A stretch of 64,000 nt of DNA from Pomacea canaliculata (lineage: Eukaryota > Mollusca > Gastropoda > Architaenioglossa > Ampullariidae): the NCBI RefSeq assembly GCF_003073045.1, contig NC_037595.1, positions 5,010,227 through 5,074,226 of the forward strand, read 5' to 3'. The position numbers were made by a program, and so were the translations under genes. Position 1 is the stretch's first letter. The number at the start of each line of letters is the position of its first letter. Under the pieces are notes generated by a model. It was not told the DNA's origin, ran no database searches, and saw only the letters and a list, made by a program, of their open reading frames with translations. Of this stretch, positions 34,905-46,720 are shown one piece after another.

Positions 34905-37310
34905 GGTCGCACGATGTATGTTGATTCAGTGATCTCAGTTTGCTGGACCTGTACAAGTTAGTGGAATGTTTTTATCTATTTTATACGTGAAGTAAAGTGG
35001 GTTATCTTTGTAGGCATGTGTTTCATCCTTATTCACCAAGTAAAACAATTCGGTGACTTGAATCTTAACATACACCTTTGCACGCTAAAAAATTCAATGT
35101 GAAACACCTAATAATATTTTTTACACTTACAGTTGGTATAGCGTGTAGTAAATAAATCACCCTAATAAGTTCCATAGATCCAGTGTTACAGTTAGTCATG
35201 TTTAATAATTTCATGACAAATTTATATATATATATGAATCATTGAAAGATCATTGCTAAAATGTTTTTGAAAGTAGAAATGTGCTAAAGAATTTTTAAGT
35301 AAGAAGTAGAGAAAGACAACAATAAATTCTATCTAGAGTCAAGTATTAACTAGTAAAATTATAGACTAAAACAACATACCAAATAACTCAAATGACATGG
35401 TTAGATTGTAGCAACATTGTTATATTGAATCTTGGTTATTCACTGAAAGAAAGAGAGAGTGCAATCACTCTTCCTTTAGAATTAATGTCCTCACCATTTC
35501 ATACTAGTGCTAATTTTACCTATGGAGGTAACACAGTATCAAAAAATAAATTATAAATAACTACATCACTAACGAAGCTTTTCATCTCATTCCAGGCAAA
35601 TGTACAAAGCATCAGTCATGTTTTCAAGTCCTTGGCAAATGACAAGTATTTGACTCTAGAGGACAGAGATTTCTTTAATTAAGTTGACAATCAGTAGCAA
35701 ATGTTTATTTTGACATATACATAAACACATTCATACTATCATACATCAAGTCTTTTACTGTTTAATGAATAATCAGAGGATGGAGGGAAATGAGAGAAGA
35801 AGAGAAGAAAATGTATATTTAGCACAAACAGCATTTTCTCCAGAATCAGGCTTCTTTATGGGTCTGGGTATGTTTGCGTAATATTTGGATTCCTAGCACA
35901 AAAGGATTTCATTACATTTGTCTGTTTATACTAACAGTGCCTGATGTAATAATAGTTATTAAGTAACCATAAAAATATGAGGATTTATATAGCGCCTTTC
36001 CAAACATCTACTCATAGAGCTTCACATAAATCATATAATTATATACTAAATCATTAACAATCATGCACCTGTATTCATATTTCACTTCTATAACATGTAC
36101 TACTTATATACAAAGTAAATTACAGACATACACTATACACACTCATGGTGAGTGAAGGTCGCAGTGAAGTCGTAGTTCTCAATGTCTTGTGTCAGGCAAA
36201 ATATTTATTCTACAAGGAAAAAGGCATGGAGTAAATACTATTAAAAAATAGTAGTTCTGTTGCAAAGTTCACAAAATCAAAATCTTTTAGGTGGATTTGT
36301 CTGAGATTTGAGAAAAATTAGTGGCTTTAAATTATCCAGTAAATGCGGAGCCAACATGGCGTGCCAGTCATCACTTTTAAATGGTAAAATGAAAGTATCT
36401 CTCACATTGGGCGGAATCATTGTTACAAAAATTTACAAAATCAAGACATAAAATGTAAACATTATATCGTAATATCTGCATGCGCAAGCGGATGTCCGTT
36501 CTCAAATAACACCATTTTCCTCACCAGTCTTCTTTAATATTTTCTTTCATTTTTATTCCTTCTATTACTAATGCTCAACTCGTTTAAAACTACAACCAGT
36601 TGTTTTTCGGGGTTTTATTTTTTTTTTAAATTAAACAATGATTTTATAGACATGCGTTTGCTTATATGTAAAAGATCGCTTTATTGCTTATAGAGTGTTC
36701 ATTTTTAGTTATTTTTTTTTAAAAAACTATAGTTTTCAAGAATTTCTTAACATGTAAATCTTTAGCAAAAGGAATATCTACCATAATAAATATTATATTA
36801 TTAAAATACGATCTGTCCCTTAAAATTACAAGGTTACAAAGATCAAAGGTTATAGTGTTTACAAATGGTCTCATAAAATAAAATTACAAAACAACAATTT
36901 TATTGAACCTAAATTTTACTATGCCAAAATACTAATGCATGTCTTCTAAAATAACAAAATCCATGACAAGATTTACAAAAAAAACATACCCATACAAACA
37001 CAGTATTAACATGTTACTATGCCAAGAGGACCATTCCCCCAAAAGTAAAAAAGAGCCATTTTATTAGGTAAAATATTTTGAACAAAGAGTAACACTCAGG
37101 TGGCTAAGAATATAACAACAACATAACTTACTTCAGGAAGTGAGTCATAAACCTAAACTTCCCAAATGAATGCGAACAACTAAACGGTTAAAAAAAAAAA
37201 ACACCTACGACATAAAAGCATAATGTCATCCGCTTAACCAATAAACAGTGAGTCCCAAAAACGACTGGAGGCCACTTCTTATCACTGAAAAAAACATTTT
37301 GCTGCTGACC
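34905..37310. other. AT-rich intergenic, no gene seen
   Basis: Separates the gene E relics from gene F. Contains GGATTTATATAGCGCCTTTCC near 35981, a motif I associate with dispersed repeats in marine invertebrates. No coding pattern. Confidence 0.35.
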
Positions 37311-37314
37311 CCGC

Positions 37315-37411
37315 GTGACTCAACCAGACCGCTGTTCTCATAAACCGCCTTTATATAATCCCCACGGTCTCGCAGAAAAACAGTATTTCAACAGTCACTT
37401 AAGACCGTTTG
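37315..37411 (+). promoter_or_regulatory. gene F promoter module and non-coding exon 1
   Basis: Shared module GTGACTCAACCAGACCGCTG followed by TTCTCA (37315-37340), TATA box TATATAAT at 37352-37359, then a leader from about 37382 to a donor (CGTTTG then GTGAGT; exon end 37411). Confidence 0.7.
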
Positions 37412-37723
37412 GTGAGTACACAAAATGTCTTTGAATACCACGTCCTTAAAACTCTTTTACAGAGAAAGGACACTGTCATTGTAGGATCAGAATCAAATAT
37501 TAAACAACTTTAATTCCATTTATTAAAACAATTTTACTGTCTTATCACTGACGCAAAAAAATTGAACATTAACTTGATAATTATTGTATATGATGCAAAT
37601 TTCTCTCTCTCTCTCATTTTACCCCCTCTCGTCATTCTCACAATTTTTAATGTACTTCTGTAACACACACTTGACCTACCTGTCATTTCATCCCTGCAGT
37701 ACCAACTTCCGCCAATCTTCACC

Positions 37724-38436
37724 ATGAAGGCTGTCCTGTGTCTCCTGGTTCTCGTGGCCTCTGCCTACGCTGCCCCTAAGGAACTCAGCGAAGCTGAGAA
37801 GCGCGTCTTCCTAGATACAGTCTTGGCCTTGATCGTAAGCCTACTTACTTTGATCTCCTTTGAACATACCATTGTCGTTACTTAGGCCCTATTCCAAAAC
37901 TGTACCAACAACCAAATCCACAATTCGATGTTGTGTAATTTCGTAGATCTCTTTGACCTCACAACCCTGAAATCCACCGTCTGCGGCATCGTGGCTCTGG
38001 GCGGAAGTGACGAAGTCGAGACCCAGTGCGAGGGTCTGTGCCACAAGGTGCTGACAGGGGAGACAGTTGCCGAGAACCTTCTACACAGTGGCTGTCCTCT
38101 GATCTGTCATTCGTAAGTTAACTCTGTTCTCTTCCTTAAGTTCTCTGCCTTATGATGATGATAATGATGAGGCTTTATTTTTTTTTTATCACCAAGTTGC
38201 TGAATGCTGAACTAACAAAGTCAGGTTCAATCGTATTAATACTAGGCCTCCTATGAGCAGTACAGCCTTCCGTTAGAAGTAAGGTTTCTTGCAACAATGT
38301 ATTCCTGCTTAAAGAAAGAAATATTGGAAATGGAAGAAAGGAGAAACAGTAAAAAGGAGAAAGTAACAAAATAATGACCAGAGTTTCTGTTGTTTGCAGT
38401 TTCCAGACTTTGGTTCATCTCGTCCCTTGCAACTAA
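37724..38436 (+). pseudogene. gene F: six-Cys paralogue, exon phase mismatch
   Basis: Exons 37724-37834, 37947-38112 and 38400-38436. Signal peptide MKAVLCLLVLVASAYA, propeptide APKELSEAEKR, mature start VFLDTV. Exon 3 has STVCG, CEGLC and CPLIC; exon 4 is SFQTLVHLVPCN. All cysteines are present at the family spacing. Exon 2, however, ends in a phase that does not match exon 3, unlike every other complete copy, so as read the locus looks broken once unless it uses an unseen splice site. The second intron is only 112 bp, far shorter than in H-K. UTR part of exon 2 begins at 37700; AATAAA at 38507-38512. The F exon 3-4 region and its downstream flank are duplicated as G. Confidence 0.7.
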
Positions 38437-38589
38437 GTCACCGCAGCCATGGTCGTCTTAATACATCAATGTTAAGAACACAGGATGATAGATCACTTCC
38501 AGTGATAATAAAGCCTTCCATACTATATACATACTAGACTTCATTATCTGTTAATTATCTTTGTGTGTGAATTGGGTGTAGTGTGTATT

Positions 38590-38650
38590 TGCGCGCGCGT
38601 GTGTGATGTGTGTATGTGCATAAGTGTGATTGTGTGTGCGCGTGCTTGCA
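38590..38650. repeat. TG/CG-rich microsatellite
   Basis: Alternating purine-pyrimidine run (GCGCGCGTGTGTG type) downstream of gene F; the equivalent run follows gene G at about 42030-42115. Open frames here are repeat artefacts. Confidence 0.8.
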
Positions 38651-39479
38651 CATTCGAGCATGTGCTTCTCTATGTTCACTTTTTAGAGTGTGTGCAGTTC
38701 AAAGGTTAGAGAATCCTTTAGCGCGTCCACCTTGTTCCTTGGGAGCAAACAGAAGGTCTCAGGTTCTTCCAAAACTGACAAATAATTGCTGCCACCACAC
38801 TATTGGTATCAGAAATGCCATAACAAGTTCAAAAAATACAAAGAATTGAGAAGAGGTTGCAGACACAAACTGATACCTGTACACTTAATATTTTAGAATT
38901 ATTTTATTAAAAATAATGAGATATGCCTAATAATTTTAAAACATGAGTAATCGTTGTTAAAAAAAATAGAAGACACAAAATTAAAAGCAATGCTTTGCTC
39001 AAACATTTATGACCTATAACATTACAAACTCTGATAAGGAAAAGAATGTTTTGGGGGTAGCAAAGAACAATGCACCTAAAGATAGCAGTTTATGTATATA
39101 TAGAGAGAGTTTTCAGATGTACACGTCGGTTCCTAGCGTAGCACAGTATATGTTTGATTTTTTCCATGAACTCTTTGAATTATGATTTTAGTTTTCATCT
39201 TTGGGTCTATCAGTTTACTAACTTGCTAACTTATTATTCCTCTTTATCCCCCGCTTGCAATTTTGCTTCTATCATAGAAGACCTCGTGAATTAACATGGA
39301 TGTCCAAACTTAATCTGCTTATTTTTTTTTAATTTATAACAAAACTGACCATTTTATGAAATAAACATTAAAATTAAAATGCTCTGGTACAACAAAAGAT
39401 GAGTTAAACATAGTCCATAACATTCCTGTAAGCAATGGGACCATTTATTAAGCATGATTATGAATCCTCAAAAGTATAC

Positions 39480-39760
39480 ATCGATTACGTCATCTCTAAA
39501 TTCTGTCTTCCCTGTTGGTCGAGTAGTACACAGCTGACCTCTATTGCGCATGCGCGGAAAGTGAAAACTTGCACTGTCGGTAAGTACACACTCTTCAGCC
39601 CATCAAAGTCAAGAAGAAGGGACTAATCTTGTGAGGGATCAAGTCTAAAGTAATTCTATTATTTTTATTAAATCATCAAGTTGATATCGCTAAGAGAAAG
39701 CTTACAAAGATACAAAGATAAAGGCAACTGTTACAGAAAATGGCGGCCCAATATGTTTGC
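39480..39760 (+). promoter_or_regulatory. candidate TATA-less promoter patch, copy 1
   Basis: Contains TTACGTCA (CRE-like, about 39484-39491), TGCGCATGCGC (NRF1-type palindrome, about 39544-39554), a strong donor CTGTCG then GTAAGT (about 39579) and AAAATGGCGGCC (YY1-like, about 39738). The donor context resembles the exon 1 donors of the peptide genes (GTCAG then GTGAGT). It could provide a leader exon for gene G or belong to a captured promoter. A weaker copy lies at 42920-43170. Confidence 0.3.
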
Positions 39761-40900
39761 ATGTTCCCCTCCTAGAAGCACAATATTGATGACGGATTTC
39801 AGAAGCGATTTATAAAGTGCAGTTTCCTTTCATTTGGCGAAGACACACTTTATCAAGTACCCTATTCCATCCCATACACACAGGTATCTTCTGCTGCTCA
39901 CCAGCATGGAAGTGCAAACTATGCTACTGAGACTCCAAACCAAAATCCTGCTTGAAGAAAAAAAAACATTAATGGGGTTTGAAACATGAGGAAGGAAGAC
40001 TTAAAGAACTCTCAAAACCTTTTACCTTTTAATGGTACACTCCTCTGAGTTGCTAGTGTTGCTAGTGAAAAAATTCTTTGAACATCTGCAAAAATTATTC
40101 CGACCTCCAAGTGGTCAAGGGTGAGGGAAGCCCTTGAATAGAAAATGCTTTCACGAAATGTTAAGGCACTTGTCAAAATTCATGGCAGTTGACAGATTGT
40201 TTGAAAAGTAAGGCTTGTACTTGAGGTATTAATACTCACACATCTAAAATGGTGCCCTTCAGAGAAAGTTTTTGTAACATTTCTCAGAATAAGGAAATCA
40301 TGAGAGTAATCACGGTTCCAACCTTTGTAACAAACACTAATGCCAACTATTAAGATCTAGAAAGAGAAAAGGTCAACGTATTGAAGAATTGTATAATGAT
40401 TATCAAACGAATCAAGGAGAAACAAAAGCTAATCCATACTCTCCCGATATTCTCTAACTTTATGTTGCATGCGGTTCAACAAACTAATTAGAAGTTGCGA
40501 CTGAAGCACCATGTTGCCGATTAGTTCTTCATTAAGTGATGTGAACCCGATTTAATATGTACATCAAGAGATGCTAAAATGCATGCTTTTCCCGTTATGT
40601 TAAGAAACCAGGAATCACGAGAAAAATAACCGAGACAACAAATGTAACTCCAAAATTATTCAGTAAAAAAAAATTTTTTTAAGTTGTAGATGATTAGAAA
40701 GATACCAACGGAATGAGCAAAGATAAGAGAAAAGGGTAAGTATTTTTTCGAAAGATTTAAAGATTATTTTTTATCAGCAAAGAAGAATTCTAACCCTGAT
40801 GTAAATATTCCTTACAATTGAACAATCTAATTTTTGTAGATATTATAAGGAGGTGCTCCTATAATTTCTCCTATAACTTCGATGTTGTGTAATTTCGTAG

Positions 40901-41896
40901 ATCTCTTTGACCTCACAACCCTGAAATCCACCGTCTGCGGCATCGTGGCTCTGGGCGGAAGTGACGAAGTCGAGACCAAGTGCGAGGGTCTGTGCCACCA
41001 GGTGCTGACAGGGGAGACAGTTGCCGAGAACCTTCTGCACAGTGGCTGTCCTCTGATCTGTCATTCGTAAGTTAACTCTGTTCTATTCCTAATTTTCTAT
41101 TTCCCAACGATGATGATGCTTTACAGGGCTTCTGCTAAGGGTAAATTCTTTGGGGTCCCAGGGACCCCTTCTTCAGATTTTTAAGGGGTCCCTGTTCTTC
41201 GTCCAAATTTGAAGGGGACCCCATTGACGAAAATTGAAGAGGTCCTCCGAACTTTTAATGCGTACTGTACGCAATTTTTTGCGTAAGCAGAAGCCCTGGC
41301 TTTATTTTTCATCATCAAGTTCCTTCCGTAGCATCTTGCTCTGTGTAATATGTTTATTATACCCGATTTTTGTAACGTCCTGTTATTTGAAAATCTGATG
41401 AAAAATGGATTTTTTAAAAAATCTATAACTTTTAAGAATATCTCCCTTATACATAAATACTTTGTTTTTAAAGATTTAAGTGTCTCGGAACTCTGAATTA
41501 CGCATGATTACATAATGGTCTGCACATTTGATTATGTCGTTGACAATAGACATGCGTGGTAGAAGTGATAGTTCACGTACTTAAAGTTATGTCATCGGGA
41601 CAGGGGCTTCGTTGAAATTGAGGAAAGTAGATAGAAGCCATTGATTTATGTACAAGTTGCTGAATGCTGAACTAACAAAGTCAGGTTCAATCTAGTAATA
41701 CTAGGCCTCCTATGAGCAGTACAGCCTTCCGTTAGAAGTAAGGTTTCTTGCAACAATGTATTCCTGCTTAAAGAAGAGAATGTTGGAGATGGGAGAAAGG
41801 AAGACAGTAAAAAGGAGAAAATGACACAAAATAATGACCAGAGTTTCTGTCGTTTGCAGTTTCCAGACTTTGGTTCATCTCGTCCCTTGCAACTAA
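40901..41896 (+). pseudogene. gene G: orphan exons 3 and 4 of a six-Cys copy
   Basis: Exon 3 (40901-41066) differs from F exon 3 by only two codons across its core (VETKC, CHQVL) and keeps STVCG, CEGLC, CPLIC; exon 4 (41860-41896) is SFQTLVHLVPCN, identical to F. Splice sites are intact and AATAAA is at 41966-41971. No signal-peptide exon lies between F and G because the duplication began just before exon 3. G is therefore a headless copy, unless F exon 2 can splice onto it. Its near identity to F means the duplication is recent or that conversion is active. Confidence 0.75.
41124..41298. mobile_element. 175-bp MITE, hAT-like termini
   Basis: Terminal inverted repeat CAGGGCTTCTGC (41124-41135) and GCAGAAGCCCTG (41287-41298), flanked by a GCTTTA duplication (41118-41123 and 41299-41304). 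The duplicate locus after F exon 3 has a single GCTTTA, i.e. an empty site near 38172. CAGGG ends are typical of hAT elements, although their target duplication is usually 8 bp. Non-autonomous; no coding. Confidence 0.8.
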
Positions 41897-42304
41897 GTCC
41901 CGCAGACATGGTCGTCTTAATACATCAATGTTAAGAACACAGGATGATAGATCACTTCCAGTGATAATAAAGCCTTCCATACTATATACATACTAGACTT
42001 CATTATCTGTTAATTATCAGTGTGTGTGAATAGGTGTAGTGTGTATTATGCGCGCGTGTGTGATGTGTGTAAGTGCCTAAGTGTGGTGTGTTTGTGTGTG
42101 TGCGTGCTTGTACATTCGAACATGTGCTTCTCTATGTTCACTTTTTAGAGTGTGTGCAACTCTAAGGTTAGAGAATCTTTGTGTGTCCACTGTGTTCCTT
42201 GGGAGCAAACAGAAATGCTCAGGTTCTTCCAAAACTGAAAAATAATTGCTGCCACCACGCAATGGGTGTTAGAAATGTTATAACAAGTCAACGGGATTAG
42301 TACT

Positions 42305-42360
42305 GTCTTCTAGTAATAAATCCACTCTAGTAATAAATCCACTCTAGTAATAAATCCAAG
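42305..42360. repeat. three-copy 19-bp tandem repeat
   Basis: Unit CTAGTAATAAATCCACT repeated about three times between the G and H units. Confidence 0.8.
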
Positions 42361-43739
42361 TTACTAGAAAATGGGTCTATTCTCTTTTTAATACGGAGTC
42401 AAGCTGAAAAAAAGAAAATTTTAGTGACATGATTAGTAACTGAATGTTTTTGAGAAAATGTTAATTAAGAATGCCAAGCGTCGAAATATTTCAAGAAGAG
42501 AAAATAGTGCAAAATCATTTCAAAACTACAAAAAGTTCAGAATGAAGACTGCAGACACAAATATCGAGTCCAAGGATGAGGAATGTCCGAAATCTGGTTA
42601 GCAAAATAGTCACAAAACATTTGCGGCAGCTGTGAAGCAGGATAGGCATTCTCTTTGTCTTTTTGTTATCATAACTTATTATTCCTCTTCATCTTCCGTT
42701 CACTATTTTGCTCTCTATCCTAGGAGACCTCATGAACTAACATGGGTGTCCAAACTTAATCTGCAAGGTTTTTTTTTATTTGAAACAAAATTGACCATTC
42801 TATGAAATAAACATCAAAATGAAAATGTTTTGCTGCAAGACAAAAGACCGAAAACATAATCCATGATCTTCCTGTAGGCAATGGGATCATTTATTAAACA
42901 TAGTTTGAATCCCCCAAAGTGTACATCGATTACGTCATCCACAGCTGACCGATAGTGCACATGCAGGGGAAGGGAAAACTTGCACTGTCGGTAAGTACAC
43001 ACTATTCAGCCCATCAAAGTCAAAAGAAGGGACTAATCTTGTGAGGGATCAAGTCTTAAGTAATCTATTATTTTTATTAAATCGTCAAGTTGACATCGCT
43101 AAGAGAAAGCCTAACAAAGATACAAAGATAAAGGCAACTGTTACAGAAAATGGCGGCCCAATGTTTGCATGTTCCCCTCCTAGAAGCACAATCTTGATGA
43201 CGGATTTCAGCAGCGATTTAAAAAGTGCAGTTTCCTGTCATTTGGCGAAGACACAGTTTGTCGAGAACCCCATTCCATCCCATACACACCAGTAGCTTCT
43301 GTTGTTCCACAGGCATGGAAGTGTAAACTATACTACTGAGATTCCAAACCAAAATCCTCCTAGAATCAAAAATACATTAATGGGGCTCGAAACATGAGGA
43401 AGGAAGACTTAAAGAACTCGCAAAACCTTTAATGTTACACTCCTCTGAGTTTATAGTGAAAGCATTCTTTGAACATCTGAAAAATTAATCGGACATACGA
43501 GTGGTCAATGGTGATGGAGCACTTGAATGATGCTAAAATGCGTGTCCCTCACGTTATATATTTAGAAACCAGGAATAACGACAACAGTAACTGCGAAAAC
43601 AAATGTAAGTTTAAAAAATACCAACAATAAAAACTTTTAAAAAAAAACTGCAGATGATTAGAAAGATACGAGTGGAAGGAGCAAAGATAAGAGCAAAGGT
43701 AAGTAATTTATCGAAAGATTTTTTATCAGCAGAGAAAAA

Positions 43740-44425
43740 GTCATTTTACATGGTACTATACAAAACTAATAGAAATAAAGAACAAAATGGTGAAGAAATT
43801 TTAGACCCACAGAAAATTTGTAATGGTGTCTACTAGGATTTATACAAAACTTGAGATAATAATTTAACAAGCTTCCTAAAACGTTTCGAACATTAAGCAA
43901 CAAACCCTGCAGTTAATTTGCTGTTCTAGAAAAATGATGTATTTCTTCTTTCTGATTCTTGGCATATAACCTTTGTATGGATATATTTCATGTTTTAATT
44001 CGTTACCTTTCAACAGTCTATATTTTTTAGCTATCATATAAATTCGATAATTGAAGTTTTACGCCATCGTCAACTGAGGCTATCTCACGGCGATAGCTAT
44101 AATATAAAGATGTTCCTGTAATTTCAAAATATGAAGAATAACAAATATCGCCAATGATTCCCACATAAAAACTGTACTGTGCCTAAAATGTCCCATAAGA
44201 GTACAAACATACTCAACCAAATCCTCCTACAAACGATACAGCGTTCTAGAGGAAGTCAACCATTAAAATGAAACACTCAGAAACATCGGGTTTTTTCCAA
44301 CGGTAATCGACAGGTTGCACCCATAGTGAAACAGATTGGACGACCGTGGGGCCTGTTCTTATCATTCTGACGTTTTTCTTGCACGATTGGCCAGAACGGT
44401 GTGGACTTACCAACCATTGTGTCAC
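43740..44425. other. upstream flank of gene H, duplicated before gene I
   Basis: No gene seen. The stretch recurs before gene I at about 46757-48120, where about 650 bp of extra sequence (about 46937-47588) interrupts it. Confidence 0.5.
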
Positions 44426-44429
44426 CATC

Positions 44430-44528
44430 GTGACTGCGCCAGACGGCTGTTCTCACATTCATCAACAGTATTTAATCGAGGGCTCTCATCCAAAAACCAG
44501 CAGCTGATCAGTCTCTTCAGACCCTCGG
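44430..44528 (+). promoter_or_regulatory. gene H promoter module and non-coding exon 1
   Basis: Shared module GTGACTGCGCCAGACGGCTG followed by TTCTCACA (44430-44457), TATA-like TATTTAAT at 44469-44476, and a leader from about 44500 to a donor (CCTCGG then GTAAGT; exon end 44528). Confidence 0.7.
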
Positions 44529-44776
44529 GTAAGTTACACGTATGTCTGTGTCCACAAGCTCTTGATCTGATTCTGATTGAAGATTGATTTTACTTTCTAT
44601 ATAACGAGCACATATCATATTCAACAGTAGCCAAGGTTGTCTGATTGGAGTCTCATTTTCTCTCTTTCTCTATTGTCTCTCTCTCTCATAACCACGACCA
44701 CTGGTTACAATAAGTCATAACACAAGCCCTGCCTGCTATGTCGTCCCTGCAGTGCCAACTTCCGCCAATCTTCACC

Positions 44777-46034
44777 ATGAAGGCTGTCCTGTGTCTCCTG
44801 GTTCTCGTGGCCTCTGCCTACGCTGCCCCTAGGGAGCTGAGCGAAGTTGAGAAGCGCGTCTTCCTAGATAGTCTTGGCCTTAGTCGTAAGCTTACTTACT
44901 TTGATCTCATCTGAACAGAATTGTCAATATTAAGACCTTTATCTGCATTTGGATGCTGTTTGAGGTTTGTGTTTGCCGACCATGTACACCGCAATTTTCA
45001 TGTCACTGTTCAGCGCTGCTTTATTATATTAAACACGGTATTAATAATTCATTTTTTTCCTTGATTTCTAATGTGCAGTTAGCTTCAGGTTTTTAGCGAC
45101 AGCATGCTGTATCTGTGGTCTTTTGTAGTCTGACCAACCGAGGACCAAAGAGTTAATTTAAACACGTTGGAATACTTTGATACTTTTATATCAAAATTTA
45201 CTTTCTGGTTTTTTTATGACCGAATAAAGTATTGTGTTTTCTTCTGTGATCTGATCAATCAACCAAAACACAAAAGTTGATTTCGATAAGCATGCTAGAA
45301 GTAATGTTAATAGATAGTAAATATAATACCTCTATAAATTTTTATCTATCATTATATTTTATAATTTGATTTTACTAGATTGCAAGAGATAAAACATAGA
45401 TATCGTTTATATATACCTGGAAGAGTGTTCTACAACTCATTTGCTACCTCGTAAGCTGTGACTGTAGGTAATACCTTTTCTTTTATCATCAGTAACTTAT
45501 TTCTGTTAAAAATTCGTAGATCTCTTCGATCTCACAACCCTGAAGTCCACCTTCTGCGGGGTTGTCGCTCTTGGCGGAAGTGCCGATACCGAGACCCAGT
45601 GCGAGGGTCTGTGCCACCAGGTGCTGTCTGGAGAGACAGTCGCCGAGAACCTTCTGCACAGTGGCTGTCCTCTCCTCTGCAACTCGTAAGTTCAAGTTGT
45701 TTTATTATATTTCTGTAAATTACCGAGATCAATATATTATTTTTCATGATAATGTATTGGAGTCTTAATCTGTTAAAGAATGTTTCATATATCTATTTTG
45801 CATACGTGTGTGCTGGATATTTGTTTTTCAAAATACTGTTTCAATATATTTTGTCACTTAAAGGAAAACGATGGAAAAAAAGAGAAATTGACAGAATAAG
45901 CAACAAGAAAGCGGAGAAAAGATAAATGTTGTACTCTAACCTGTAAGTCATGTTCATAAACAAAGCATTTGATTATCAAAGTTTCATCTGCTTGCAGTTT
46001 CCAGGCTTTGCTCCACCTCATCCCCTGCAACTAA
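44777..46034 (+). CDS. gene H: six-Cys secreted hairpin-like peptide
   Basis: Exons 44777-44885, 45520-45685 and 45998-46034, phases 1 and 2, about 103 residues. Signal peptide MKAVLCLLVLVASAYA, propeptide APRELSEVEKR, mature peptide of 76 residues starting VFLDSLGLS. The core has STFCG, a gly-rich ALGGS linker, CEGLC, CPLLC and exon 4 SFQALLHLIPCN. Spacing is C-x14-C-x3-C-x17-C-x3-C-x11-C. UTR part of exon 2 starts at 44753 after a CTGCAG acceptor; AATAAA at 46098-46103. This is the clearest full-length member. Predicted to be secreted and cut after Lys-Arg; the activity is unknown. Confidence 0.88.
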
Positions 46035-46539
46035 GCCAACGGTTCAGTTTGAACATTGGACATGTTAGACATAAGATGGCAAATCACTTTTTGAGATAAT
46101 AAACTTTTCTCAATTATATACCTATTAGAAATCCCCAGCTCATTTGTTGTATGTAGTAATTGTTTTATAATGTGTTTTTTTCTCTGAGTACACATCAATG
46201 ACCTCAGAGAGCCACTCAACCAGTACAATACATTCGCTTGAACTTAGAGAATCACCAAACATAAGAGGATCCTATACCTCTTATTGAACTGATTCAGAGA
46301 GTAACTCAGAGATCTCGTGATCATCACCACCAAGACATCCACAATGTGCTCTTCTCTGTCATGTCTCAAACAGGTTGTCGGCCAAAGGTTTCAATGCCAT
46401 GTTTATAGACAAACTACAACATTCTTCTGAGTAACACTAGGCAGATCATTCATGCAGATGCCTGAAAGTGAAGGGAGAGGAATCCTATAGCTAGTACTGG
46501 TTAGTAAGCAAACATGCACAAACGAGGGTGCACACTGTT

Positions 46540-46720
46540 AGAATTCTGTCCCTACGTCTATAGAGGAACAGTCAGACGAGTCATCATGGGATATGCCTCG
46601 AGATCACGTGAAACACCATCAAAGATCGACCATCCAAACTAGACAGGGTCCAGAGTTTGCACTTTTGGCGATATGCAACCTCCAGAGAGGAGAGGTAGAT
46701 TCAGGGTCCTCTTCAGGGTG
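46540..46720 (+). repeat. dispersed repeat, inverted copy near gene I
   Basis: About 46590-46680 matches the reverse complement of about 50628-50705, with few differences. Together with the (TTTCAA)n tail of the second copy it looks like the 3' part of a LINE. Confidence 0.5.

Larger units (their letters stand above)
37927..40790. repeat. tandem duplication, copy 1 (F exons 3-4 and flank)
   Basis: Starting at TTCGATGTTGTGTAATTTCG just before F exon 3, this block recurs at about 40878-43735 in the same order: exon 3, exon 4, AATAAA, TG-rich repeat, a CRE/NRF1-like patch, ATGGCGGCC patch and a GATGATTAGAAAGATAC segment. Differences are small substitutions and indels plus insertions in copy 2. 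Confidence 0.8.
40878..43735. repeat. tandem duplication, copy 2 (G exons and flank)
   Basis: Second copy of the 37927-40790 block. It carries extra sequence in the intron between exons 3 and 4 (41124-41640, including a MITE) and a degraded NRF1-like site. Confidence 0.8.

Noticed and set aside
34746-34961. Poly-Ser ORF
   Set aside because: Produced by the (ATC)n microsatellite.
40882-41070. Stand-alone ORF starting MLCNFVDLFDL at exon 3 of F and G
   Set aside because: The ATG lies in the intron before the acceptor; paralogues show this is an internal exon without its own signal peptide.
43654-43836. Lys-rich ORF also present near 46757
   Set aside because: Duplicated flank; the second copy is not open over the same range and no splice sites or family were recognised.
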